NCBI GenBank assembly: GCA_000471925.1
Contig: CP006668.1
Location: 1,426,001-1,490,000, forward strand
Direction of reading: 5' to 3'
Length of the DNA stretch: 64,000 nt
From: Ralstonia pickettii DTP0602
GTDB taxonomy: Bacteria; Pseudomonadota; Gammaproteobacteria; Burkholderiales; Burkholderiaceae
A program made the translations under genes and the position numbers. The notes beneath the pieces were generated by a model, which saw only the letters and a list, made by a program, of their open reading frames with translations, made no database searches and had not been told where the DNA came from. Positions 24,587 to 33,139 of the stretch are shown here, piece after piece (the first letter of the stretch is position 1; each line of letters starts with the position of its first letter).

Positions 24587-25921
24587 TCAGGCGTTTTTCG
24601 CGTGGGCCTCACGCTGGCTTTCCATGCGAAGCAGGTCGGCCGTGTAGGTGCGCCGCCCGACCAGGAAGCACACCGCGGCCAGCACGCCGGCCAGCGGGAT
24701 CAGCTGAAGCGCGCCCAGCAGGCCGATGCGATCGGCAATCAGGCCGGTGACAAAGGGGCCGGGCGCCAGGCCCAGCAGGTTGTTTGCCAGCGTGAGCGTG
24801 GCAAACGCGGTGGCATGGATGGCCGGGTGGGTCAGGTTAGCCACCACGGCACTGGCCGGGCCGGCCGTGCCGCCGACAAACAGCATGCCGGCGCCGATCA
24901 GCACCAGCTGCGCTGTGCCCGCGGGCAAGCGGAACGCGGTGAGCAGCAGCGCGCAACAGGTCACGCTGTAGACCACTGCCATCAGCCACTTGCGCCTGGG
25001 CGCGTGGCGGGCGGCCCAGTCGGTCAGCGCGCCGCACAGGATCATCCCTGCGCCAGCCGCCAGCACGAACGCCGCGGCGGTCACGCCCGCACGATCCGTC
25101 GCCATGCCGTAGTAGCGCGACAGGTAGCTCGGCATCCAGGTAAGCAGGGCGCCCATGACCAGCAACTGCAGCGCACTGCCCACATAAGCACAGAGGATCG
25201 AACGCGCCGAGAAAAGGGCGGACAGCAGCGGGCGCAGCGACACGGTCTCGTGCCGGGGGGCACCGTCCGCTTCCTCGCCCAGCGCACGGCGCTGCGCCTG
25301 CAGGCGCGGCTCGGTAATGAAGAGGCGATAGATCACCACCAGCACCAGCCCGAAGATCGCCATGCCGGCAAAGGCCCAGCGCCAGCCAAACAGTGCCGAC
25401 AGGGCACCGCCCAGCCCCATGCCCAGCACGGAGCCAAACGCGCCGCCAGCGATAAACGCCGAGCTCAGGCTGGCACGGAGGTGGCGCGGAAACACCGACA
25501 GCACCACGGCAATGCCGACGCTGCCATAGGCCGCCTCGCCAATCCCCACGCAAAGCCGTGCCACGAACATCTGCCCGAAATTGTTGGCCAGCGCGCAGCC
25601 CAGCGTGGCCAGGCTCCACAGCGCTGCCATCAGGATCAGGCTCCTGACCCGGCCCCATCGGTCGGCCAGGATCGACAGCGGAAACGTCAGCAAGCCCACC
25701 ATCAGCGCCACGATCCCGCCCAGCGCACCCAGTTCGGTATCGCTCAGCGCCCATTCCACCTTCAGCAGGGGAAACACGGCATTGAGCACCTGCCGGGACA
25801 TGTAGTCCGACAGCAGCAAGCCAAAGCTCAACGCAAAGACGAGCCATGCGTAAGAACGTGACGACTTCGCACCGGCCGCGCCGGCTGCGATGGGGGAATG
25901 CGTGGAGATTTGCCCGAGCAT
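24587..25921 (-). CDS. MFS transporter
   Basis: A 444-residue major facilitator with 12 predicted membrane helices. The loop 2-3 motif ILADRWGRVRSL and LCVGIGEAAYGS in helix 4/5 fit the anion:cation symporter/aromatic acid-type families. AGGAAAGG precedes ATG 25921. It heads an operon with the RBBP9-like hydrolase. A 21-bp-phased AraC-type repeat lies about 130 bases upstream of its start. Confidence 0.88.
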   Translation of the reverse strand: MLGQISTHSPIAAGAAGAKSSRSYAWLVFALSFGLLLSDYMSRQVLNAVFPLLKVEWALSDTELGALGGIVALMVGLLTFPLSILADRWGRVRSLILMAALWSLATLGCALANNFGQMFVARLCVGIGEAAYGSVGIAVVLSVFPRHLRASLSSAFIAGGAFGSVLGMGLGGALSALFGWRWAFAGMAIFGLVLVVIYRLFITEPRLQAQRRALGEEADGAPRHETVSLRPLLSALFSARSILCAYVGSALQLLVMGALLTWMPSYLSRYYGMATDRAGVTAAAFVLAAGAGMILCGALTDWAARHAPRRKWLMAVVYSVTCCALLLTAFRLPAGTAQLVLIGAGMLFVGGTAGPASAVVANLTHPAIHATAFATLTLANNLLGLAPGPFVTGLIADRIGLLGALQLIPLAGVLAAVCFLVGRRTYTADLLRMESQREAHAKNA

Positions 25922-26483
25922 GAATGCCTTTCCTGGAAACGCTTGACTGCGACGATGGCTGCGCAGGCCAGGGGATCAAAACCCTCCCTTGAGACGCTGG
26001 CCACAGTCCTGTCGCGACTGGCGAAGTATCTAGGATTGGCTATCGATGGTTTGACTAACGGGGACAAGTTGTTTGCATTTTGGGACAGTCGGGGAAAACG
26101 AGAGGTGGGTGGCGGAGGCTGAAATGGCGGTGGGCAAAGCAGGCGTCACCTGCAATCTGGAGGCTGCCGAGATTGCCCGGCATGGACGGGCCCGGGCCAG
26201 TGCGACATGACGCACCTGATCGCGGCGCTATCAGGTTGCGTCAAAGTTCTGGCGGACAGCGCGGATACGTCATAGATTGATCAGGGCAAGCGAAACGCGG
26301 CATTGCAGCAAAGCCCGGTGTCACCGAACCGCCCATGCGCATGGCATGGCGTTTGCGGGCGCACTCAGCGACCGGATCTCATCCCAGCGGTAGGCGCGGA
26401 CTTACCGGGGAGTCCAATGCCGCGATCATCCCAGGGGATCTCCTGGCCGGATGCTCCAAAGACGTGCTATCGAGGCGGTGACC
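25922..26483. other. 562-base intergenic region between divergent MFS and DUF3141 operons
   Basis: No convincing gene is seen. It holds the AraC-type repeat element at 26048-26101. Elsewhere in this window the best matching copy directly precedes an AraC gene, but here no AraC coding sequence follows. The remainder must carry the promoters of both operons; I cannot assign -35/-10 boxes with confidence. Confidence 0.6.
26048..26101 (+). promoter_or_regulatory. Putative AraC-type operator, copy of the 11871 element
   Basis: GGGAC occurs at 26061 and 26082, 21 bases apart, within half-sites starting GTTTGAC and GTTTGCATTT. The stretch aligns without gaps to 11871-11924 and shares GGGACAGTC and GGGAAAACG. 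It sits between the divergent MFS gene and the DUF3141 operon. Confidence 0.5.
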
Positions 26484-28802
26484 ATGGACGCAGGCAAGCA
26501 ACTCGTGCATGCCCAAGAGGTTGGCATCAAGACCGGGCTGGTGCTCCAGAAGCGCCTGAAAAATGCGCAGGAAGCCTTAGGCCGGCGCATGCAGGCGGCT
26601 GCCGGGGACGTCGAAATCGGCGAGACTGGCCCCGGGGCGCTGTCCGATGTCGATTCATACAATGGCTTCGCTTACGCGTTGGACGCCGCGCAGCGCGCCA
26701 TCCTCTTCTGGGACACGCTGCGCCAGCGCGGAAATCGTTTTGTCGAGCACGCCGCCGAGGGCCTGAAGCCGGTCCTGCACTTCGAATACGAGTTCGTTCT
26801 CGACGGCCGCCAGTTCGAGAGGCCGGTGAATTACGCGCTGCTGCGCATCACGCCGCCCGCAGGCGTGACGGTGGACAACGCCCGCCGCCCCTATGTCATC
26901 ATCGACCCGCGCGCCGGACATGGTCCCGGCATTGGCGGCTTCAAGGACGATTCGCAGGTGGGCGTGGCGTTGCGCGCCGGCCATCCGGTCTACTTCGTCA
27001 TCTTCTTCCGCGACCCAGAGCCTGGGCAGACCCTGCTGGACGTCTGCGAAGCCGAACAGCGCTTCGTGCGCAAGGTACGGGCACTGCATCCGGATAGCCC
27101 CAAGCCGGCCATCGTCGGCAACTGCCAGGGCGGCTGGGCAGCCATGATGCTGGCGGCATCGAGCCCGGACGACACCGGCCCGATTGTCATCAACGGCGCG
27201 CCGATGTCCTACTGGAGCGGCGCCTGGAGCGAAGGCGAGGGCGATAACCCGATGCGCTACGCGGGCGGCCTACTAGGCGGAACCTGGCTGGCTTCGTTCA
27301 CCGCCGACCTCGGCAACGGCAAGTTCGACGGCGCTCACCTGGTCCAGAACTTCGAGAACCTGAACCCGGCCAACAGCCTCTGGGACAAGTATTACAACCT
27401 CTACAACAAGGCCGACACCGAGCCACCGCGCTTCCTTGAATTCGAGCACTGGTGGGGCGGCTACTACCTGATGAACCGCGAAGAGATCGAGTGGATCACC
27501 CGAAATCTCTTTGTCGGCAACAAGCTGTGGTCCGGCGACGTCAAGGACGCGGGTGGCAAGGGGTTCGACCTGCGCGAGATCAAGTCGCCGATCGTCCTGT
27601 TCGCCTCGATGGGCGACAACATCACCCCGCCGCAGCAAGCGTTCAACTGGGTGGTGGACCAGTACGCGAGCACCGAGGAGATCAAGGCGCGCGGCCAGGT
27701 CATCGTCGGCATGATGCATGAAAGCATCGGGCATCTCGGCATCTTCGTTTCAGGCAAGGTCGCCAAGAAGGAGCATGCGCAGATCGTGTCGGTGCTGAAG
27801 ACCATTGAGCTGTTGCCGCCCGGCCTGTATGGCATGGTCATCACCGAGCGCAGGGAAAAGGACGAGCACGGCCAGAAGCAATATGACGTCGCCTTCCACG
27901 AATATCGGCTGGAAGATATTGCGGCACGGCTCAATCGCTTTCAGCGTGTCGACGAACGGCCGTTCGAGGCCGTGGCCGCATTGTCCGACTTCAACCAGCG
28001 GGCTTATGAACTGTTCGCACAGCCATTCGTGCAGGCAATGTCCAACGATATGTCGGCGCGCATGCTGCGCGCCTTCCACCCCCTGCGGGTACAGAACTGG
28101 GCCCTGTCTGACATGAATCCATGGATGGCCTGGCTGGGCCCCGCCGCCGACGCGGTCAGGGCCAACCGGCAGGCGCTCGCGGCGGATAATCCGCTGCGTC
28201 AGCAAGAGCAGGCAGGTGCCGAAATGGTAAGTGCCATGCTGGACAGTTATCGCGCGGTGCGCGACGCCATGACGGAAGCGTCCTTCTTCAACATCTACGC
28301 CAATATGTTCTCGCAGTTTCTCGGCGACAAGGCCGAAACACGGCCTGGCGTGCCCGTGATTACCGAGCCCAGGGAGTTGCCGGAGGTCAAGCAGGCCCTC
28401 GCGGCCATCAGCGAAGGCGGCTATGTCGAGGCGCTCGCCCGCGTGGCCTTCCTGCTGACGCACAGCGGCGAACCGTTGCCGCTTTCACGGCTCGAGTTGC
28501 GCAAGGAACTGGTCACCGACTATGCCGAATACCTGCCCGCGCTGGCGCCGGATGCCTGGCGCAGGATCCGGGGCGTGCAGGAGATCATCGTGCAGTACGC
28601 ACCGGACCAGGCGCTCAAGACGCTGCCGGCATTGCTCAATGATCCGGCCGAGCGCGAGCGGCTTCTGACCTTGCTCGACAAGCTGTCCACCGATGAACAC
28701 GTACTTGGCAGCCAGCCCACGCCTGATCAGGCGGCGATGCTGGCGCGCATCCGTGCCGCACTGGCGGGAAAGCCTGAGCGCATTCGCCGCGCGGCCGGGT
28801 GA
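26484..28802 (+). CDS. DUF3141 domain protein, PHA-synthase-like alpha/beta hydrolase
   Basis: A 772-residue protein of the DUF3141 family. The first half is PhaC-like: the box GNCQGGW with Cys214 keeps the exact G-x-C-x-G-G pattern of PHA synthases, followed by Asp378 (SMGDNITPP) and His417 (SIGHLGIF), so a Cys-Asp-His triad is intact. The C-terminal 350 residues are specific to the family and mostly helical. ATG 26484 is preferred to 26451 because GAGG lies at usable spacing. Family function is not established; acyl transfer or PHA/hydroxyacyl metabolism is inferred. It heads an operon with pta, ackA and an unknown gene. Confidence 0.85.
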   Translation: MDAGKQLVHAQEVGIKTGLVLQKRLKNAQEALGRRMQAAAGDVEIGETGPGALSDVDSYNGFAYALDAAQRAILFWDTLRQRGNRFVEHAAEGLKPVLHFEYEFVLDGRQFERPVNYALLRITPPAGVTVDNARRPYVIIDPRAGHGPGIGGFKDDSQVGVALRAGHPVYFVIFFRDPEPGQTLLDVCEAEQRFVRKVRALHPDSPKPAIVGNCQGGWAAMMLAASSPDDTGPIVINGAPMSYWSGAWSEGEGDNPMRYAGGLLGGTWLASFTADLGNGKFDGAHLVQNFENLNPANSLWDKYYNLYNKADTEPPRFLEFEHWWGGYYLMNREEIEWITRNLFVGNKLWSGDVKDAGGKGFDLREIKSPIVLFASMGDNITPPQQAFNWVVDQYASTEEIKARGQVIVGMMHESIGHLGIFVSGKVAKKEHAQIVSVLKTIELLPPGLYGMVITERREKDEHGQKQYDVAFHEYRLEDIAARLNRFQRVDERPFEAVAALSDFNQRAYELFAQPFVQAMSNDMSARMLRAFHPLRVQNWALSDMNPWMAWLGPAADAVRANRQALAADNPLRQQEQAGAEMVSAMLDSYRAVRDAMTEASFFNIYANMFSQFLGDKAETRPGVPVITEPRELPEVKQALAAISEGGYVEALARVAFLLTHSGEPLPLSRLELRKELVTDYAEYLPALAPDAWRRIRGVQEIIVQYAPDQALKTLPALLNDPAERERLLTLLDKLSTDEHVLGSQPTPDQAAMLARIRAALAGKPERIRRAAG

Positions 28803-28851
28803 CTGCGCAGCGCGTGTCCACACCGATGCAAACTGGAGCAGGAGGATGTAG

Positions 28852-29790
28852 ATGGACAACAAGCACGAGAAGTACCAGCGGCTGATCGAGTATTGCCAGG
28901 CCATCCCGCCAACGCCGACCGCGGTGGTGCACCCGTGCGACCAGAGTTCCCTGGAGGGGGCGGTCGAGGCAGCAAGAATGGGGCTGATCGCTCCCATCCT
29001 GGTGGGGCCGCGTGAGCGCATTGAAGCGACTGCGAAGGCCTGTGGGCTGGATATAAGCCCCTATCCGATTGTCGACGCGCCACACAGCCACGCAGCCGCG
29101 GCGGCTGCGGTGGAACTGGTGCGCGAAGGCAAGGCCGAGGCGCTGATGAAGGGCAGCCTGCACACCGACGAGTTGATGGCAGCCGTGGTAAAGCGGGAGA
29201 CCGGCTTGCGCACCGACCGGCGCGTCAGCCATTGCTTCGTGATGGATGTGCCTGGCCATGAAGAGGCCTTGATCATCACCGATGCCGCGGTCAATATCGC
29301 TCCCACGCTGGAGGAGAAGGCGGACATCCTGCAGAACGCCATCAATCTTGCCCATGCGCTGCAGATCAAGGAAGTCCGCGTGGCGGTGCTGTCGGCCATG
29401 GAAACCGTCAACCCGAAGGTGCCGTCCACCATCGAGGCCGCGGCGCTATGCAAGATGGTGGACCGCCACCAGATCACCGGCGCGCTTGTCGACGGACCGC
29501 TGGCCCTCGACAATGCCATCGACCTGGAGGCGGCCCGGATCAAGAAGATCGACTCCCCGGTGGCCGGCCGCGCCAACGTGCTGCTGGTGCCGGACCTGGA
29601 AGCCGGCAATATGCTGGCCAAGAGCCTGTCTTTCCTGGCGGGCGCCGACGCGGCCGGGATCGTGCTCGGGGCGCGGGTGCCGATCATTCTCACCAGCCGG
29701 GCCGATTCCGTGCCCACCCGGCTGGCGTCCTGCGCCGTTGCCGCCCTGGTGGCGAAAGCCAGGCGCGAGTCCGCAAAGGTGATGGGGTAG
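28852..29790 (+). CDS. pta: Phosphate acetyl/butyryltransferase
   Basis: A 312-residue phosphotransacylase (acyl-CoA + phosphate to acyl-phosphate + CoA) of the short form resembling the C-terminal part of bifunctional enoyl-CoA hydratase/Pta proteins. Typical segments are LMKGSLHTDELMAAVV, TDAAVNIAPTLEEKADI and a C-terminal GIVLGARVPIILTSRADS. AGGAGGATGTAG precedes the ATG. Five bases separate it from ackA. Whether acetyl-CoA, butyryl-CoA or a hydroxyacyl-CoA is used cannot be told from the sequence; the DUF3141 neighbour favours a longer or hydroxylated acyl group. Confidence 0.9.
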   Translation: MDNKHEKYQRLIEYCQAIPPTPTAVVHPCDQSSLEGAVEAARMGLIAPILVGPRERIEATAKACGLDISPYPIVDAPHSHAAAAAAVELVREGKAEALMKGSLHTDELMAAVVKRETGLRTDRRVSHCFVMDVPGHEEALIITDAAVNIAPTLEEKADILQNAINLAHALQIKEVRVAVLSAMETVNPKVPSTIEAAALCKMVDRHQITGALVDGPLALDNAIDLEAARIKKIDSPVAGRANVLLVPDLEAGNMLAKSLSFLAGADAAGIVLGARVPIILTSRADSVPTRLASCAVAALVAKARRESAKVMG

Positions 29791-29794
29791 CGCC

Positions 29795-30970
29795 ATGGCC
29801 GACGTGATCCTGGTACTCAACGCGGGCTCATCCAGCATCAAGTTCAGCGCCTTCGACGCCAGCGACGATGCGCTCCGGCTGGTCCTGCGCGGCAGCATCG
29901 ACGGGCTCTACACATCGCCTGCCTTCCGCGCCATTGACGGGGCCGGCGAAGAGGTCGAAGCGAAGCAGTGGGGCGAAGGTACCGAACTGGGACATGGCGG
30001 GGGGATCGCCTATCTCGCCGATTTCCTGCGCGGACATGGCGAGGGGCACCGGCTGATCGCGGTCGGGCACCGGGTTGTCCATGGCGGCGTCCGCTTTACG
30101 CAGCCAGCGAAGATCAGCGCCGAGGTGGTTGCGGAGCTGGCATCCCTGAGCCCGCTGGCACCGCTGCATCAGCCGCATAACCTCAAGCCGATCCAGATCC
30201 TCGCGCAGCAGCGCCCGGACCTGCCGCAGGTGGCGTGTTTCGACACGGCGTTCCATAGCGCCCAGCCCGAAACCGCGCAGGCGTTCGCGCTGCCGGCTGA
30301 AGTGACCGGGCGCGGCGTGCGGCGCTATGGCTTTCACGGGCTGTCCTACGAGTACATCGCCAGCGTCCTGCCCGGCGTGGATGCCCAGGCCGCGGCAGGG
30401 CGCACCGTCGTTGCCCACCTGGGCAATGGCAGCAGCATGTGCGCGCTGGTGGCAGGGCGCAGCGTTGCCAGCACGATGGGATTCACGGCAGTGGATGGGC
30501 TGCCCATGGGCACGCGTTGCGGCAACCTGGATCCGGGCGTGATCCTGTACCTGATGGATGAACTGGGCATGGATGCCCGCGCCGTCGAGGACCTGATCTA
30601 CCGCAAGTCCGGCCTGCTCGGTGTCTCGGGCATATCGAGCGATATGCGCGCGCTGCTTGCCAGCGACGATCCGCGTGCCCGCTTTGCGATCGAGCTGTAT
30701 GCCTACCGGATCGGGCGGGAGCTCGGCTCGCTTGCGGCCGCCGCGCAAGGCCTGGACGCGCTGGTGTTTACCGCCGGCGTTGGCGAGCACGCCGTCCCGA
30801 TACGGGAACAGGTGTGCCGGCAGGCAGCATGGCTGGGCGTGGCACTGGACGCCGGCGCAAATGCAAGCGGCGGACCGAAAATCAGCGCCCCGTCGAGCAA
30901 GGTCGCGGTGTGGGTGATCCCGACCAATGAAGAGCTGATGATCGCCAGACATACCAAGGCGGCGCTCTGA
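29795..30970 (+). CDS. ackA: Acetate/propionate kinase
   Basis: A 391-residue ASKHA-fold kinase converting acyl-phosphate + ADP to the acid + ATP. Family signatures are LNAGSSSIKFS (residues 6-16), GHRVVHGGVRF with the conserved Arg, CFDTAFHS with the catalytic Asp, YGFHGLSYEY, and the late FTAGVGEH motif. With the preceding phosphotransacylase it forms an ATP-yielding acyl-CoA to acid route. Located in the cytoplasm; third gene of the operon. Confidence 0.93.
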   Translation: MADVILVLNAGSSSIKFSAFDASDDALRLVLRGSIDGLYTSPAFRAIDGAGEEVEAKQWGEGTELGHGGGIAYLADFLRGHGEGHRLIAVGHRVVHGGVRFTQPAKISAEVVAELASLSPLAPLHQPHNLKPIQILAQQRPDLPQVACFDTAFHSAQPETAQAFALPAEVTGRGVRRYGFHGLSYEYIASVLPGVDAQAAAGRTVVAHLGNGSSMCALVAGRSVASTMGFTAVDGLPMGTRCGNLDPGVILYLMDELGMDARAVEDLIYRKSGLLGVSGISSDMRALLASDDPRARFAIELYAYRIGRELGSLAAAAQGLDALVFTAGVGEHAVPIREQVCRQAAWLGVALDAGANASGGPKISAPSSKVAVWVIPTNEELMIARHTKAAL

Positions 30971-31015
30971 ACGGGGCGTGAGTCGGTTTGAAAGGGCCCA
31001 CGCGGGAGCATGTCG

Positions 31016-32044
31016 ATGGGACTTCTACGGTGGATGCGCCGGCGCGACGGGCGAGGCCATGCTCACGACAAGCAAGAGATGGCCGAGCTGACGGAGCGCG
31101 TCACCCGGCTGAATCCGCGCTTGCGGCTGGTGTCGCGCCACCAGCAGCGGCTTCGGCCTGCGCTCGGGCAGGCGCTGGACTATGTGCACGAACTCGTCCA
31201 GTCGCTTCCCGCCCCGCGCGAGGCCAGCCCGCAGGCATGGGGCACCGATCCCTGCATCCAGGCCTTTTTCGGCACGGCCCGTGACGTGCAGCTGGCCCTC
31301 AGCCGCTCTCCCGAACTGCGGGAGTTCTTCGCGCAGTCGCCGGATACGCAGCAGGCCTTCGCAGTACTTGGGATGGAGATGACCGAGCGGCGCACGCTCG
31401 GCGTTGCGCTGGAAGGTGATGTCATGCACACGGAAGTGCCACAAACCACCATCAGTTTCGGCGACCACAAGGTCAGGATCATCGCGTGCACCGAAGCCGC
31501 CCTGCGCGAGGAGATCGTGGGGCGAATGTTCGATCAGCTCGCCATGGAAGGGCTGGCCCGTTCCGCTGCCGGCAAGTCACGCCGCGACGTGCTCGAGCGC
31601 GAGCAGGCGCTGCTTGTGGCGCGCCTGAACCTGGCCCGGCGGCAAGGCACTGGCATGCGCTCGGTGTTTGGCGGCGATGGAGAAGCCACGCCCGGCGAGC
31701 AGGGCAGGCTGAGCGAGCAGGTTGCCGAGAACGAGCGCGAACTTGCGCAGCTTGGCCCCGAAACCGGGGCGCTTGACCGTCAACTGGAATGCCTGGCCGA
31801 GGTAATCGCGGACGCGCGCTCCTGCTTTTCCCTCGAGAAAAGACACCTGCGGCTTAGTGCAATGAACGTGCTGCTCGCGCCGGACAGCACAGTGCCGGCA
31901 CACGAGATCGACCTGCTCACCGCCCACGTTCCGGGCGATCCGCCGCTGGTGCGATCCTTCGCGCTGGTGCGCATTGCGCGGGGCGACATGCTGCCGGCCA
32001 CCGCCCTGCTCGATGAGGCGGAGCGCCTGCTTGGGGGGCTTTAA
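31016..32044 (+). CDS. Unknown protein with coiled-coil segment, last gene of the DUF3141-pta-ackA operon
   Basis: A 342-residue soluble protein I do not recognise. It has a very basic N-terminus (LLRWMRRRDGRGHAHDK), a middle region rich in beta-type residues (EVPQTTISFGDHKVRIIAC), and a charged heptad-like stretch around residues 190-265 (DVLEREQALLVARLNLARR, then LSEQVAENERELAQL) that suggests a coiled coil. No signal peptide or membrane helix. Two ATG codons (31010, 31016) follow GGGAG; the second has correct spacing. Its placement 45 bases after ackA suggests a structural or regulatory role in the same process. Confidence 0.7.
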   Translation: MGLLRWMRRRDGRGHAHDKQEMAELTERVTRLNPRLRLVSRHQQRLRPALGQALDYVHELVQSLPAPREASPQAWGTDPCIQAFFGTARDVQLALSRSPELREFFAQSPDTQQAFAVLGMEMTERRTLGVALEGDVMHTEVPQTTISFGDHKVRIIACTEAALREEIVGRMFDQLAMEGLARSAAGKSRRDVLEREQALLVARLNLARRQGTGMRSVFGGDGEATPGEQGRLSEQVAENERELAQLGPETGALDRQLECLAEVIADARSCFSLEKRHLRLSAMNVLLAPDSTVPAHEIDLLTAHVPGDPPLVRSFALVRIARGDMLPATALLDEAERLLGGL

Positions 32045-32095
32045 GCACTCGGGAATTCGGCAAATATTGCACGCTAATTGCACGTCAGCGTCGCC

Positions 32096-33046
32096 TTACC
32101 CCACCCCAAGCACGCGCCTGCGCGCGCCGTCGAACGCCGCGCCTTCTGTCACCAGCCACGTCTCTACCTCGGCCACCTGCGTAGTCTGTCCGTGTGCGCA
32201 GACGAAGTGGTATGACGCTTCGCTGGGCGCGTGGATGCCCCAGAGATCGACGAGCCGGCCCGATTCGATTTCCTCGAGCACCAGCGCCGAGCGTCCGATG
32301 GCCACGCCTTGCCCGGCCAGCGCGGCATGGATGGCCAGCTGCGACAGGTTGAATCGCTGGCCGTCCGATACGTCGGGCGGGGCCACGCCGGCATGGCGCA
32401 GCCAGCACTGCCACTCATCGGACTCTCCGGCGCCGTCCCAGGGGCTGACGTCGTGTAGCAGCATGCTGGCGCGCAGGCCGTCGGGCGAGCGCAGTTCCGG
32501 GTGTGCCACCAGATAGGCGGGACTTGCCACCGGGATCAGCCATTCCGTGAGGAACAGGCGTGCCTTCAGGTCCTCGTAACCGCCGGGATCGAAGCGCACG
32601 GCTGCCTCGGTGCCGTCGCGCAGCATGCGCGAGCGGTCCAGTGCGTGGAACTCGCCGTAGACGCGCAGGCCGATGTCGGGATGCTGCCGGAAAAAGCTGC
32701 CGAGCCGCGGCGTGAGCCAGGCCATGGCGAACGATGGCGAGCAGGACAGGGCGATGGGCTGCTTGTCCCGGGGCTTGCGCAGCTGCGTCAGCGTGCTCTC
32801 GATGGCCTGGAACGACTCGCGCAGCACGAGGCGCAGCCGCTCGCCTTCCGGCGTCAGCACCAGGGCGCGCGGCAGGCGCAGGAAGAGGGGGCGGTCCAGC
32901 CACTGCTCGAGCTGCTTGACCTGCTGGCTGACTGCTCCCTGCGTCACGCACAACTCGGCAGCCGCCTGCGTGAAGTTGCAGTGGCGCGCCGCCGCCTCGA
33001 AACAGCGCAGCCATCCCAACAACGATGCAGAAAGCGTGTTTGCCAT
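32096..33046 (-). CDS. LysR family transcriptional regulator, DsdC-like
   Basis: A 316-residue LysR regulator with an N-terminal HTH (LGWLRCFEAAARHCNFTQAAAEL, TQGAVSQQVKQLEQWL). It belongs to the GcvA/DsdC-like group and is divergent from the D-serine ammonia-lyase gene, just as dsdC is from dsdA. The ATG at 33046 overlaps a T-N11-A dyad; an upstream ATG at 33070 would place that dyad inside the coding region, so 33046 is preferred. It probably activates dsdA in response to D-serine. Confidence 0.85.
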   Translation of the reverse strand: MANTLSASLLGWLRCFEAAARHCNFTQAAAELCVTQGAVSQQVKQLEQWLDRPLFLRLPRALVLTPEGERLRLVLRESFQAIESTLTQLRKPRDKQPIALSCSPSFAMAWLTPRLGSFFRQHPDIGLRVYGEFHALDRSRMLRDGTEAAVRFDPGGYEDLKARLFLTEWLIPVASPAYLVAHPELRSPDGLRASMLLHDVSPWDGAGESDEWQCWLRHAGVAPPDVSDGQRFNLSQLAIHAALAGQGVAIGRSALVLEEIESGRLVDLWGIHAPSEASYHFVCAHGQTTQVAEVETWLVTEGAAFDGARRRVLGVG

Positions 33047-33059
33047 TAGTTTGACTAAT
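33045..33059. promoter_or_regulatory. LysR-type dyad ATTAGT-N3-ACTAAT
   Basis: A perfect 6-bp inverted repeat with a 3-base centre that fits the T-N11-A LysR-box rule. It abuts the start codon of the LysR gene and lies about 80 bases upstream of the dsdA start, as expected for an operator shared by the divergent pair. Confidence 0.6.
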
Positions 33060-33139
33060 CGATGGATCAATACAAATGGTTTGTCATGCGTGGGCGTTGG
33101 GGCAAGAATGGATCTATCCGAGTTCTCCCCTTGTGCTCC

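Noticed and set aside
26126..26209. Short ATG open frame after the orphan AraC-type element
   Set aside because: Only 27 codons, no ribosome site, no similarity to an AraC N-terminus; treated as noncoding.
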